This document shows positions 1 through 12,254 of a stretch of 64,000 bases of DNA, one piece after another (position 1 is the stretch's first letter; every line of letters starts with the position of its first letter). The stretch lies in NCBI GenBank assembly GCA_022747635.1, contig JAKTNV010000042.1, forward strand, positions 1,934,501-1,998,500. Direction: 5' to 3'. The stretch is from Hetaerina americana. Its lineage: Eukaryota; Arthropoda; Insecta; Odonata; Calopterygidae. The notes under the pieces were generated by a model that was not told the origin of the DNA, made no database searches, and saw only the letters and a list, made by a program, of their open reading frames with translations. A program made the translations under genes and the position numbers.

Positions 1-692
1 TCATTTTAAAACGTTTAATTTATTTTAAAATATCCATTTTTTCGGAAGAAAACCATTTTTGGATGTGAAAACTCTGAAAGGAAAACATTAAAATCTCCCT
101 TCCCTTGCTGAATTGGTATCTAATTCAATGAAATATTGTGGAAGCCGAATTATCGATTGTGTTAGAAAATTCTCTGCGAGTTAGTTGAGATATGTATTCC
201 GCCTCTGTTTAAAGAGTTAACTTGCTGTGTTAAGTAATTGCTGGATTTGCGTGCTGGCAGTTATTTGTTGACAGTTTCTCCCAGTCTTGTCGATGATGAT
301 GACAGCAAAAATTCCTGTAGCGTTTATAGCATTCCAGATAAACCAGAATGCGTGTTTCAGGGACGTCATTTTGTATTCACCATCAACTGTAATCAAGTTA
401 AATTCTCGTCCAAAAACAGGTTTTCAAATTAGGCTTTTCCCTACTATTGGCTATCTTTCACAGTTCCTCTGGAGAAAGCAGAGTAAGTTAACAAAAAAGT
501 GTAACACAAGTGTTTCAATATTTGAATCGTGGTATTTTTATTCTCTCGTTATTTTCGAACTCGTTACTTTCAAACTCTCTGGCACCAATTTTACATTACA
601 TACAGTTGTAATATAGGAATTTCATGGTGTCAGTGATTCGCCTTGACTAGGATCCCGGGGAATTTACTCTGTGAGATTCATGAATTTTCGGT

Positions 693-755
693 GCACATCA
701 GCGGATGACTCAGTTGAAGTAAGTGTCGCGGCACTTCCCGCAGTTCTTGGAAACG
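693..755 (+). repeat. SINE family A, tail fragment
   Basis: GCACATCAGCGGATGACTC, then AGTGTCGCGGCACTTCCCGC and AGTTCTTGGAAAC match the body of SINE-A at 12.1 and 12.5 kb and the fragment at 38.2 kb. No tRNA-like head is present here. Confidence 0.65.
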
Positions 756-777
756 GTATTGGATAGATAACGTCGTA

Positions 778-1038
778 GTCCAGTGGATTGAGCTCCGGGC
801 TACTGACGGGAGGGCCCGAGGATTCGATTTTGAGTGACGCCTCTGGGCACCCTCAGATTCATTCCCCAAGCTGTGTGATTTTTTTCGGGTACCATTTCTT
901 CCTGGGAAACTATTGGCGGCACAGGGGAGGAAACTGGACTCACTGTCCTGCTTTATAAATTTCACACGCCGTTGTTCTTATCACTTAGGTGGGCTCTACC
1001 CTCCCCAATCAAGTCAACTTTCGGGTTATTAACTGTGG
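778..1038 (+). mobile_element. tRNA-derived SINE-like element, family B
   Basis: A tRNA-like head (CCAGTGGATTGAGCTCCGGG, then GAGGATTCGATTTTGAG as B-box) is followed by CCTCTGGGCACCCTCAG, AAGCTGTGTGATTTTTTTCG, TTCTTCCTGGGAAAC and GGCGGCACAGGGGAGGAAAC. It ends with ACTTTCGGGTTATTAACTGT. The body and tail match the right half of the foldback element at 20489-20770. It lies 23 bases downstream of a SINE-A tail. Confidence 0.65.
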
Positions 1039-1039
1039 T

Positions 1040-2375
1040 GGCGGTGAGATTGTTGATATAAGACGATAAATACATGAGCACCCAAGCGACGGCAAGCTGC
1101 TGTCTCCCAAGGTAATTGAGGATTACATTCTTTAATTTAGTTTAGTATACGGTGAAAAACGTTGGTGCATTCACTTACTTTCAATGATCTAGCCAATTCT
1201 GTTAGAAATGTTATCTATTAAATAAGCAAAACCCGTATTGATGTAAACCACAGTACTGCCCGAGTGTTTGTTTGAAATAATGGGTTCAAGTTTTTTTGAG
1301 AGATAGTTGAGGCTGATACTTTGTGGAAACTCATTTCCTATGCACGAAGAAAGAATCAAAGACTGCGTTTCCACAGGAAAGAATTTATTACTGTCGACTA
1401 ATTTCGCTACCATGTACCATCATCTGGACTATTATCTAAGGGTCTTTGATTCCTTCTTCATGCCATGTTTAATTTCTGTTATGTTTTTTCTCAGGAAATA
1501 CCTTATACAGCTGGTACTTTAAATATTCGGGAGAGTAATTAATTTGGACTGGATGTGGAAGAATACAGAACTCCTGAAAGTTCTTGACGCTGGAGCTATA
1601 TGAAAAGTATAATCAGAATATTTTATTTTAAAATCCGCAATTTTTAAATAACAACATGAATGTAATAATTAGCGTATACAGCATTGGAGGCAGCCCTGAG
1701 TAGATTCTTAATGGCCATGCACCAGCCCTAAATACCCGAAGCGCTAGCAGATGTCGAAATCAAACCTTCCTGAAGGTAGCACCTTTATGTCCATAGTTAT
1801 CCAGTTTTATAATGCATTGATTACTAATTACTCGGGTCTTACGACCCAATCTTTTGGCGCCATCATATCCCCGGTCTCATTACTCTTGAGGCCGTGAATA
1901 AACGTATTATTATTAAAACTAGATCGCTTCGACCATTCTCTGGTTGTCCTTGATTTTTTAAATTTCCTTTATGTTTCATTTTTTTTACTTGCCCCATCCA
2001 CTTTTTATTCAGGACTGGTGGGTATCGCTCGTACCTTTCCTTTACATGCCAGGCGATTCGTACACTCTCATCGTCGGGAGCCGAAAGGCCTCCCAGTTTC
2101 CTCTCGCCATAATTTCTGTGCCCTTCTCGATAAGTCTGTTAATGGCATGGGAGAAGGTAAATTTTCAGCGCTCAATCACTCCTGAAAATACTATCAACCT
2201 TAATTGGCCGCTAGAGCTGTAAGCTATGGAAGTGCTTATAAACTGTAGAAATGCGTAATTTGGTCCCCAAAACTTCAGTTTTGTGCATTTTCTGATATTT
2301 AATTGCAATTCCCATTCCTCACACTAAATCGATGTCTGGTCTAATTCGCTAGACTAGCCCGCAGTCTCCTGGTGT
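1040..2375. other. no gene recognised
   Basis: Mixed-composition sequence. AATAAACGTATTATTATT at about 1899-1916 looks like a retroposon 3' tail, but no body was identified. Confidence 0.5.
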
Positions 2376-2377
2376 CC

Positions 2378-2710
2378 TTATTTCTCTGCTAAAATCACTT
2401 TGTCGTCTGCAAATAATATAAAGTTAATGCTAGCATGGTAGCTTAAGTCGTTAATGTATTTTGAGAATAGCAGAGGCCCTAAATCAATTCCCTGAAGCAC
2501 CTCTGAAGTTATGTCCGTCTCTAATGAGCTCACCCCATCACTATTTGAAACTTTTAAGGCCAATCGCTGAGCGCTACGTTTTGCTTATGGTTGGATTAGA
2601 ATCAGTTTGTCACTTTCTCATCAATACTATAATCATTTAGTTCGTGTATCAGTATCTCGTGAAGTACCTTGTCAAATGCTCACGCACAGCGGCATCGATT
2701 ACAGTGTTCA
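2378..2710 (-). pseudogene. LINE reverse transcriptase relic (Jockey/CR1-like)
   Basis: Minus-strand fragments: FDKVLHEILIHELNDY with SIDEKVTN (RT finger/palm start), a gap with shifts, ALSDW, then EVLQGIDLGPLLFSKYINDL and NFILFADDKVIL. The last two blocks are the classic QGS-LGPLLF-YINDL and FADD motifs of non-LTR reverse transcriptases. Stops and shifts leave only 61 codons open. The rest of the LINE is missing. Confidence 0.8.
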
Positions 2711-3004
2711 ACTCAATGTTTTCGATGAAGATATTTAGAGATCGGGATTCCATGTAGATAATTCTGTGCCACACACACATATTCCAGAAGAAACATAAAT
2801 TCGATAATTTAGTATAACTGGCCTTCTATTTTCATTATGCTCGCTCTACAGCCCAGTTCAGAACACTAAGCTCTCAATTGGAAGGTTGTCCGTTTCGAGA
2901 GACCGTTGAAGGGGGCATATCGCTATGACTTTATTCGAAATACCATCTAGAATGAGGGTAAGGCTCAAAGAACTAGCACTAAGCTTTACATCTTACGAAG
3001 TTTA

Positions 3005-3170
3005 CACGCTAAGGCCGGCAGTGCTAATTCCTTTCCATGTGCCGCCTGTGGTTTCCCAGGAAATTCGGCTACCCGAAATATTGCACAGCTTGGGTGAAGC
3101 AGAAGATGCCCAGAGGTATCCCAGGAAATTCAAGCCAAGCCCAGTCCTTTAACCAATGGTGTACCTCACT
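3005..3170 (-). repeat. SINE family B, degenerate inverted copy
   Basis: On the minus strand: CATTGGTTAAAGGACTGGGC, GGCTTGAATTTCCTGGG, CCTCTGGGCATCTTC, CCCAAGCTGTGCAATATTTC, TTTCCTGGGAAACCACAGGC and GGCACATGGAAAGGAATTAG. Order and spacing follow the copy at 778-1038. The open frame on the + strand here is not a gene. Confidence 0.6.
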
Positions 3171-3329
3171 CCTCATGAATATATTTATTTCATTGGTAGT
3201 CTACTGTTTTTGATAGGTTTTGGATAGACGCAGACAACATCGCTACCTTTCTGACATCCTAACATCGTTACCTTTCTTAGCTCCGCCTAACAAGACACCC
3301 CTAACTACAATGAAACCTTCATTCTTTCT

Positions 3330-3840
3330 ACCTCCGTTTATTTCTACATCTCTTGCTTAACGTTCTCTCATTTATCCACAAAATGTCGTCGTCAATCAAA
3401 ATGCTCTGAATCCATCTTCCCTCCCTCCGTTGTATTTCTCCCAACAACCCTCTCTCCTCCTCCCCCTCCATGCCCATTACTTCTTCGTTTTTTTCCTTTC
3501 CGTCATTTCTACACTTCCCATCCTTCCCCACACACATCTCAAAAGTCTCCAATCTACGCCTATCATTTTTCTTCATCAATTAAGTATCCAAGCCGCGCTA
3601 AGCCAATCTCCGTCAAAACCATCGCAAATCTTTTCCCAACATTCTTATTTAACGTGATTCTTATTCCTGATCTTACTGATTCGTCGTCAACACTCTCCTT
3701 GTATAAGCCGATTTGTCTTAAGGAAATCTTCTTATATCCATACTACTTTGACCATCTTGGTCAAAAACACTTCGAAGGTAGGTAAACTGCTCCACCTGCC
3801 CTTGTTTATGCTCTGAAATTTTAACGTTTAATTTATCCTT
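3330..3840 (-). pseudogene. RTE/BovB-like LINE, C-terminal relic
   Basis: The minus strand reads QVEQFTYLGSVF (3795-3760 region), a decayed middle, then an 83-codon open piece with RRRLETFEMCVGKDGKCRND, KNEEVMGM and LLGEIQRREGRWIQSILID. This is the end of the reverse transcriptase ORF of RTE-like LINEs, where WIGHVLR would be expected. A second relic with the same VEQF-YLGSVL motif is at 53.99-54.24 kb and a third C-terminal piece at 46 kb. Confidence 0.72.
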
Positions 3841-4249
3841 CATCTTTATTGGAAACCTTAGTTTTTTTTACATCGATTTTCCTCGCTTACTCATTACACT
3901 TTTTTTCTAATGCATTTTCTTATCTTTGAAAACATTATAGATTTGAATACTATAAAATTTGTGATTAGGTGTGTACCGCCTAAAGATACCGACGTTTAAG
4001 TCGCCTTTTTCGGGTACTTTTAAAAATCATCCTATGAGCAGTGAAAAGTGTCGTGATTTTCGATAATTTTATAAATCATAAAATTACCAGAATGGGGCCC
4101 GCGAGAAGAGTAAATCAGCGTCCAGTAGCAAACAGAGATAAGTGTTTTCGTAGATTCCCTTAGAAAGGTTCCCGATAATCGATTAGGGTGTTGCAATTTA
4201 TCATTGTTCCCCTTCCTTCTCGGGCTTTAGTAACATATGACGTGTTAAA

Positions 4250-4690
4250 AAATCCGGTTTGTCAGCCACAGTGGGGCCTCGAGTTCGTTTTGCCTTCGGA
4301 CCTTTCTGCCCTATTAACTTAATCCATGGGCGACGATATTTCCGTCGCCCTACCGTCCGACTACTTCATCGCCGACCCCTTTACGTTGCCCCCGGGGCTC
4401 AGAATAGAGCAGAGGGCATGTTGTCGGAGGAGGCCAAGGCATGCGCGCCCCCTTTCGAGCCCTCTCGTCATCTTTTTCCCCGCCGCGGCGCCTCCTCTAT
4501 TACCTTTCGAAGGTCACCCAATTTCTATTACCCCGCCCTCCTCCCGTCCCAGCCTCAAGATATCATCCGCACATCCGTCCTCCCGTCTCGCGAAGCCCGG
4601 CCCTATCCTGGTGTCACCCTCTTCACGGTGACCTCGCGTCACGTTTCGCGTCACTTGCTGAGTTCCCATTTCCGCGAAGCAGTAGGGGGT
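4250..4690. other. GC-rich stretch, no gene supported
   Basis: A GC-rich island in AT-rich surroundings. A 162-codon + frame and three overlapping frames have Pro/Arg/Ser-biased composition and no domain I recognise, so none is annotated as a gene. Confidence 0.6.
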
Positions 4691-4759
4691 CCTATCGTGA
4701 GCCAGTATTATGTGTGCGGGAAAATCGGAAATTTTTGGCATTACTGAAAATTAAAAATT

Positions 4760-7200
4760 ACCCTGTAACTTTTTCATAGAGGAAACAAAAGATCATTGAG
4801 CATTGCAAAATAGTAGATGATGGAATATTTTTCTTTCCTACATCGCTCTATAATCGGCATTTGCATGGTACTACATACTTTAAAGTACAGGCTTCAACTG
4901 TGGTACTGCAGTCTAGATATAATAATGCTATTAACCGTATGATAACAACTTTTCAATGTGAAATCCATATTCAGATAAACCGTCTTCACGGAAATGTTCA
5001 TCTGAGAAATTGAAATGTTGCTCGAAAAAGCTAGAAGAGTGGGTAAATAGAAATTCTCAGAATTCTAAGTGTGTTGTTTCTTCGTGTTAATTTCCCTTCC
5101 ACTCGTCGCTTCATGTCAATTTCTCGTAGATTTTGTAGTTTTATTAAGTGATATTAATTTTGGGTCTTAGCGGGTGCAGCATAGAAACATCTGTCGCTTG
5201 TAAATATTTGAAATCGAATGATGAATGAGTTTAGAGATGTCATTCTGAGCCCATAGAAACGTCATATACTGAAGTGTTATGTGATTTCTTACATATACTT
5301 ATCTTTGTATGATTAAGAGGAATAAATCTAAAATTAATGTGATTCATAAGCAGGGAAGCTCGGGACCTGTACGAACGCATAGACGATGTCCTCCTGCAGA
5401 GGACAAGATACTCTTTTATGTTAGACCCTAGGCAACAGTGACCTCTATTAGATGGCTTTATTCTATGATGAGACATAATTGGACAATATTATGCATTCGT
5501 ACTTGTGAGATCTGCAATTTTTGTTCAGGTTGTCATGTTAATTAGTTTGGAAAATCCTGTCATCGTGGTCGCTGACCTATGTCAGTTTGGAAGTGTATTT
5601 TGCTTTTATTTGGCGGGGCTCATGATTTATGATTGTAGCAGGCACTCACCGTCATATGAAAACAGTGACGAGATGTACCGAATCGATTTGATTAGGCGAT
5701 AATTGACGCCGGTTTGGGACTGAATGGTAATCATCTTTGGTTACGTGTGGAGCGGGGAAACTTCCGGAAAAAAAGTTTCGCAAACGTGGCTGTGTTCTAA
5801 CGCCCTTGTGACTAGAAAGAATACACTCCTAATTATGTTTTTTTTTCAAGAATATCCGATGTATATTTTGTATTTAGCTGTTTCGTTAGTCTAATCGGTG
5901 GTCATTGTAAGGCCAGTACCACCTTTCCTTGACCAAAGTACGATTAGTGGGCGAGATCAACATAGACCGTCGAACATATAAAACGCGTAAAGATATTATA
6001 TAAACATTTATATTTTACTAATAAATATCGTGGGTCTTGGGGTTTGAACTCAAAAATGTCTTCGAACTGTGCTCGATATGTGTTCAGGTACTCTTCGGTT
6101 TTATGTGAAAAATCGACGAGGTGATTGGCGACCGTGAGTAGAAGTTTTGTGTTGGAGAATGAGCCTATGCTCAGCCGTAAGAAAAGATACCGGCTGATCA
6201 ATTAACTGCAATCTTAAGAAACCCCCGTCACATCTTTGTGTTGAAGAAGTCATAAATCGTAGCAGCCCTTCTCCTGAAGATATTCTCTAACGGAAGGATA
6301 CTATTCTGAGAAGTCTCAAAATGGCATGTCAATGAACTATCCCGAGCTATGAGGCTTCTGATTTCGGATTTTTTTTGCGACGACTGCGCTGATGTTGAGA
6401 ATAAGCATGTGTCTGAAAGAGCTCGATGGGGATATTGCCACCGCTGACCCACCTTGGATAGTGCGTGGGCTGCTTAGGACTCCAGAGTAACGAAACGGAA
6501 GTCTACTATTTCGAGCCTAATTCAATTACATCTGATTACTCTTATCTGAACAGTTTCCAGTTGTGCAGGCAAACATGAATTTTTTCAAATTGAATACAGT
6601 TATATTTATTTTATATACGAGACTTCCCCCTGAGACTTCCTTCCTCGTACATCCGAAGGAAGGAAGTCTCAATGGGTGCTCATCGAAAGACAATGGAGAG
6701 TAGAAACTGAGATATTCTTGTGTGATGACAACCATTCGTTTCAAAGTCAATGGATACGTAAATTTAACGAGTTGGCAACAATATGTGCTGGAAATTGTTT
6801 AGTATACATTGAATTATTTCCTTACTTGATTGTTATTTTTAAAAACTAGCGTACCTACATGATTAATTATACGAGCAAATTCTATGTCACGACAATGCCC
6901 CTTCTGCCTTCGATCAGCTATTGGTATTTAATTTTCAACAGAGCTTCAAATCTCAACCTTATCCACTTTCTCCATTCTTTATATAAGTCCGCCTTGAGAA
7001 ACTCATACCCTTCTTTTGTCGTGCATATAATTCGAATGAAAAGATAATTGCGATAAAGGTTTTTGCACTTCCGCTAATTCCTCCAATAGGCCTCTACTTT
7101 TGTCTCATAGGCTCTACTTTTGTCAGCAATCAGTGAGGAGAGGATTCCTGGTTCACTGGCTGCTGCATAATGAGAATGCGATACTCTAATATGTGTGTGT
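4760..7200. other. no gene recognised; one short hairpin
   Basis: Several 60-85-codon frames have no recognisable motif. The only structure seen is the inverted repeat at 6632-6670 (see findings). Confidence 0.5.
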
Positions 7201-7205
7201 ATATA

Positions 7206-7963
7206 CACGAGGTTTCATCCGGAAAGTAGTACCCGTTCGTGCCGCATGAAGTGCTGACGACGCGAGTAGCCGCTGGACGAGGTCAGATAGCTTCAGTGGC
7301 TTGTCTGCCTTCTCTGAGCCAAGTTGCGTGACGCTAGCATTGCCTGTGTTGTTTCTGTGATTGTTTACAATGTTTAAAAAAATTGAGAACGCCGCCAGTT
7401 GTGAAGTGAGGGCAGTGATTAAATTCCTCAATGCAAGAAACGTTCGCCCATGTGATATTCATCGCCAATTAAAGGAGGTGTATGGAGACAATGTAATGGA
7501 CGAGTCGTCTGTTCGGCGGTGGTGTCGCAACTTCAACATGGGGAGGGGGAACACACACGACGATGAGCGTTCGGAGAGACCGTCTGTCATTACAGACCAA
7601 CTGGTGAGCTCAGTTGACGAATTCGTGAGGAACGATCGGCGCGTCACAATTGATGACATCTGTGAGCATTTTCCCAATGTTTCTCGAACAATTGTTCATG
7701 AAATTGTTAAACACCATCTGCATTATGCAAAAATTTGTGCAAGATGGGTCCCTCGCGTATCTCAATGAGCTGGCGGCGAAGGACTATGCAGCAGGAATAC
7801 AGAAACTTGTCACACGTTATGACAAATGCCTTAATTTGCTTGGAGATTATGTTGAGAAGTAGTTTAAAGTATCCTCTTTCAAATAAATTTTTTTATGTTT
7901 GTTAATATTTACTTTTGTGTCTTTATTTCACGAACGGGTACTACTTTCCGGATGACCCTCGTG
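7206..7963 (+). mobile_element. internally deleted mariner element with intact TIRs
   Basis: Inverted ends of about 35 bases are at 7206-7241 and 7929-7963. They share ATCCGGAAAGTAGTACCCGT and differ near the tip by a one-base indel. The element is about 758 bp, well short of the ~1.3 kb of a full mariner. It keeps the transposase N-terminus and the last ~30 codons but lacks the catalytic core. Both sides are GT/TA microsatellite, so the TA target duplication cannot be fixed exactly. Confidence 0.88.
7370..7862 (+). pseudogene. mariner transposase relic, catalytic core deleted
   Basis: From MFKKIENAASCEVRAVIKF the frame runs through a mariner helix-turn-helix region (NVRPCDIHRQLKEVYG, SSVRRWCRNFNMGR), the linker SERPSVIT and HHLHYAKICARWVP, then stops at 7768. 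From about 7755 another frame continues with RYDKCLNLLGDYVEK and a stop at 7860-7862, the normal mariner C-terminus. Everything between, including all three catalytic Asp motifs, is missing, roughly 180 codons by comparison with the family length. The element cannot make transposase but still has ends that could be moved in trans. Confidence 0.88.
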
Positions 7964-7970
7964 TGTGTGT

Positions 7971-7991
7971 GTGTATATATATATATATATG
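7971..7991. repeat. (GT)n(TA)n microsatellite beside deleted mariner
   Basis: (GT)n then (AT)n directly outside the right TIR; a shorter GTGTGTATATAC tract lies outside the left TIR at 7193-7205. Confidence 0.9.
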
Positions 7992-9300
7992 AGTTGGTTG
8001 ATCCACTTACGTTACCTCTAGCGAGATTCAGAGTAGGCCGACTGTCATTCTGCAGCCCAGTCAGGACCCTCTGCTTCATGCCTAACGTCCCCCGCTCTCG
8101 ACGTGCTTTGAGGTTGAAGTGCACCTGCTTCACTTTTTTATCGAGCGAAGTCTTGAACCCTCCTTTTAGATTCTTTACCGAATTCCTTGAAATGAAATCC
8201 CAGCGAAGTTTTTCCGCGATTACATTTTTCCTAGCCATTGCCCGTCCTATTAAGACTCAAATACAAAACAAAACAATACAAAATACAATTTAAATACAAA
8301 TTATTAAAGTATGAATACCCCTTCCCCACACCTTTGCCTATCAGAAAATCCCTTGATGAATTTTCCACGGTTCCATTTTTTCCTTATGGAATGCATTGGA
8401 GTTGACCCGCATTGGGACCTAGTCGTTTGTCATAACAACTTCTCGTTAAATGAAATTTAACTATCAGATTTACCCATTTCAAAGCTACGCTCCAAGGACC
8501 CAATATGGTGAATACATCTTCTCCATATCACGATAGGATACACTTGAGTTTGGAAGATCATGGCAATACGAGGTTTGAAGGAATGCCTGCATTATTCGTT
8601 AGTAGTCGATGTTTTCCCTTGTTTTGTAAAACTTAAAACAATGCAGTATTGCGCCATGTGACAATTAATTCCCGTTTCGAAATGCATACGTCGTTATTCA
8701 TGACCTATCTTATTTCTCCGACCTTTTCAGATTCAAATAAGACTTATAAGTTGCGTTTTCCGCTTTGTCATCCTCTGGGTCAAGAAGCATGAAGTAGAAT
8801 TTATTTCGTGTTAGATTAGTATGAAAACAAATCTTTTGTGTGTTCTCTTTGTGTTCATAAATTGAATGATGGATTACGTGATGGTGGTAAGATTTATCAT
8901 TGAAATTACCCTAACCCACATAAGAAATATCCCAGCTTACAAACGGTTAAAGCCTGAAAGGAAGCCATGTTCAAACGCAAAAATGATTTAAAGAGAGAAT
9001 TAAGTAGTTCTAATTTTTGCGCTAGCCTTTTAAACTGCCATCATGCTTAATTTAAACTCCCCATATTTCAATGAGCCATTTTTTTATTTCTACGTACTAT
9101 ACTTTCTACCTTCCTTCATTCCATACAAGTTAGTCAATGTACCACCTGAAGGTGTTCAACTTCTGCGGTGCGAGAAGGTTTTTTGACCAGTAAACGCTCA
9201 TATCCGGTCTTCCGAAGGTTTCAGTGCACACGGGCGCCCTTCGTATTCGCTCACCGCGCGTCAAGTTAGCGGGGGAGATGATGTTCGACATTTGCGCGTC
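7992..9300. other. no gene recognised
   Basis: A 132-codon + frame and a 109-codon minus frame at 7895-8293 overlap the mariner end and microsatellite and show no domain. Confidence 0.5.
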
Positions 9301-9535
9301 TCATCCTTGCCCCCCCCCCCCAGTCACTTTCTCCGCCTCTTCCCTCGCCCCCATCAACCCCCTGCATCGGCAGTTGCTGCCGCTCGGAATCAAGTGGAGA
9401 GGAAAAAAAGGGTTGCGCCCCTCCCCTGCTCCCTCTCGGTCCCCCCCTGCACTCAATACGTCTCTCCCTCCCCCCCCCCTCCGCCATTTCCCTCCCCCTA
9501 TGCCTCCTCCCCCCATCCCCCATTTACGTAGTTAG
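9301..9535. repeat. C-rich low-complexity block
   Basis: Runs of 7-10 C with CCTCCC repeats on the + strand, followed at 9546-9563 by (CA)n. Overlapping Pro/Ser-rich and Gly/Arg-rich open frames on both strands are compositional and not genes. Confidence 0.85.
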
Positions 9536-10694
9536 TCTTGCGCGCTCACACACACACACACACTCTAGGGAGCGTCTCCCGGCAGCTGCACGCTCGACCA
9601 CATACGGAGGCGGGGAGATTGGTGTGACAACACTAGTTGTGTGCCGTGCAGGCTCTCCCCCTTCCCCCCCTCGTCCCCCCCGTTTGCCCCAAACACATAT
9701 CTCCCATCTCGTGATAGATATCCAGTGGTCAGGCCCCACACTGGTCCATTTACGCAGGCCGTAGGTTCATTCGGACGGAGAGACGGGGGCTTTGGGCTGC
9801 ATTCGAACTCACGGGTGGTGATAAGGATTCTTGGATCGAGATTATATTTTGCACGAATGGAAATACAACTGGAAAAGAGAGTTCAAACGCATTCCAATCT
9901 TATCGTCGAATCAAATAAGATCAACTCGGCCCTCATATTGTCGTAATTTGTGCATATCCAGCATAATTGACTTTTTATCCATTTTCCATTCACACCCTTT
10001 CATTCAAAACTCAGTTTCGGCATGACATTGCCATCTTAAGTTGTGCTTTCAAGGAATCGAAATTGGAGCGCCCTAAATCAAATATTTCATATCCTTTCCT
10101 CTCATGTAATTTCTTAATCACTTAAATTTTGAGTGGCGGGGATGCGTAAAAAGTGAGACCTTTAGACCTATGAGTGCCTTCGTGAAGTAGAATCAAAGAA
10201 CGGACTGTTGACCGCCAACGAAGAATTCCGTCCGTGTTGTAATCGGAGGTCGACGGACAAATAAATTTAGGAATTTATTTGATATTTTAATCATTGATGT
10301 AATTTCATTTCCTGACCAAACAGTTATTTAGTGATGACTTTGAGAATTTATATTTAGTCCCATTGTACGGAGGTGCAAGGGAGCATGAAATCAGATTGAT
10401 CAAGTGTAAAAACGACAGGTTTTAATATCATTTTTACCACGAATGATATAGAGACCAGAATGACTGCAAACGACTGCGTTGGAGGGAAAAGTATTTTTTA
10501 TAAGCAGCACTGCATGTTATCACTATTTATCTAACCCTTATTGTATTTTGTTTCTTGTTACTAGGAGCTGGTCTCATATTCGTTGAGAATTATTTTACCC
10601 TCAGATTGCGTAGTTCATCTAGTTGTAATTAACATATCTAATTTTTCAAATATGTTTACATAAATATTGGCGATTAACAGTTGAGCAAGACAAC

Positions 10695-11220
10695 TCCCAT
10701 GCTACATGCCTGCTTTAGAATCGCCCTCCGCCACGCACCCTGGCTGTGGCTTGCAGATTTATCACACAGGAGAAGTGGTAACAGTACATCTACATCAATA
10801 CCCTTCAAGCCGCCAAAAAGGTGTGTGGCAGGGGGTGCAGCATCAGGAGGAAAGGGTAAGGGATGAGGGGGTTAGGGTTTTCCAACTGGATGGGGAAAGG
10901 TAAGGGAAACCTGCAAAAAAAATATATAAATATAATCGTATAACCATACACAGTCGCTAACTTTTAGGGTTAATACTTATTATGTCGAGCCGGCTCCTGT
11001 GGGATTTCGATTACAAGCATTCTGGTCTCTTATTGTTCTTGGAAAAAATGACCATTTAAACCTGTCAGTCTTGTAGTCAATCTCTCTAATCTTATATTCG
11101 TGATCCCTCCGCCCGTAATACGTTGGGGTTCGTGTTATGTTCTTGATGTCATCGGAAAAGGATCCATCTTTAAAAGTTTTTAATAAGTTTAATCTATATT
11201 GTAAAGTCCTTTATCAGTCA
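10695..11220 (-). pseudogene. LINE 3' end (ORF2 C-terminus and 3' tail)
   Basis: The minus strand reads YRLNLLKTFKDGSFSDDIKN, TPTYYGRRDHEYKIREI, TDRFKWSFFPRTIRDQN and then a stop. This is the end of a Jockey/CR1-type ORF2 (the FFPRTIRDWN box). The ~350-base 3' tail carries CCCCTGCCACACACC and GATGTAGATGTA repeats near 10790, a sequence type I recall as common in arthropod LINE tails. It could be the same family as the relic at 46.4-47.6 kb, which decays over this region. Confidence 0.72.
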
Positions 11221-11714
11221 GTAGTCCTTTCTATTCCAATAAGTTCGAAAATTGATGTGTGATGATATTTGGTTTTGCGTCTTCGACCATTGTCGGCATC
11301 CGTGGTAGTCATCTTGCGCACCAAAAACGATTTCACTCCGCTCGAAATTGGATGTCGCGAGCGCGGGGGTGTCGGCACGTAATGCATGGGGGGAGGTTGC
11401 TCGGGTGAACGGCCTCCGCTAAAATGGCAGCCCAACTATCCCGAAAACCCAGCCGCCGCCGCCTCCTGACATCATTAATCTGAAGTGTCGTTAGCGAAGA
11501 ACTTCGAGGGGGTGCTTCATATCGGAGAGCAGTTATTTTTTTTTTTGGAAACGTGATCGACGGGAAACAAATGGATGCCGTTTTAAATGATAGCCGAAAG
11601 GTGCATTTGTGCATTTTCAGGTCATTCAGTGAAGGAGCCGAGCATCATTGGCGTGAATGCTCTCCTGTATCACCCCTTTTCCCTACGCTAAGCCGTTAAT
11701 GAGCGTGCGGCGGA

Positions 11715-11790
11715 TGGGTTAGTCTGATGGGTAAAACCCCTCCACCACTACAGGCCGAAGATGTCGGGCTCGACTCTTGTCTAAGATTTT
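11715..11790 (+). repeat. tRNA-like promoter segment (possible SINE head)
   Basis: GGTTAGTCTGATGGGTAAAA resembles an A box and CGGGCTCGACTCTTGTC, about 35 bases later, a B box. No body shared with the other SINE families was seen. Confidence 0.3.
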
Positions 11791-12089
11791 ATAATAGTTT
11801 ATTTCAATGAAAACATGAAATCTATAATGACAAACCAAAAGTCGGCGACGCACGATTCACGAGAAGTGTCCTGAATGAAGAAATAAAAGATAAGCTGTCG
11901 TGGCTTTAGCTCGTGAGCGCTTTGGGCTCATCCCAATTATCAAGCGAGAAAAATATACGTACCACTACTATTTTTCGAAATCTCTTTCTATAGTAGGAAT
12001 TGGCAATTTCTTCATCGCCGAAGACACTCCTGGTTGGTGCGGTCAGATTTCTTGCTTGATTTACTGTGGGGGTCTATCCTTATGGGTTC

Positions 12090-12254
12090 AAAACACTTCG
12101 GGAAATGCCGCGACAGTTTCTTTAACGGAGTCCTCCTCTAATGTGCCTTAACATGGAGGCATTTCACAGTGTCAAAATCATTCTTCTCGCCTGGGATTCG
12201 AACCCAGAGCCTTCGCTTTCTGGCAGGGTGCTCTAGGCGATTAAGCTACCGAGG
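12090..12254 (-). mobile_element. tRNA-derived SINE, family A, near-full copy
   Basis: On the minus strand the head reads CCTCGGTAGCTTAATCGCC (A box) ... CTGGGTTCGAATCCCAG (B box and T-arm). The body reads GAATGATTTTGACACTGTG ... TTAAGGCACATTAGAGG ... GACTCCGTTAAAG ... CTGTCGCGGCATTTCCCG. The T-arm pairs perfectly but no 7-bp acceptor stem can be formed, so this is not a functional tRNA gene. The same body recurs at 693-755, 12457-12560 and 38228-38306. Confidence 0.75.

Noticed and set aside
4259..4747. 162-codon open frame
   Set aside because: Pro/Arg-biased text in a GC-rich island with three overlapping frames; no known motif.
12183..12254. Functional tRNA gene on the minus strand
   Set aside because: The A and B boxes and a T-arm are present, but the expected 7-pair acceptor stem cannot be formed and the sequence continues into a dispersed SINE body.
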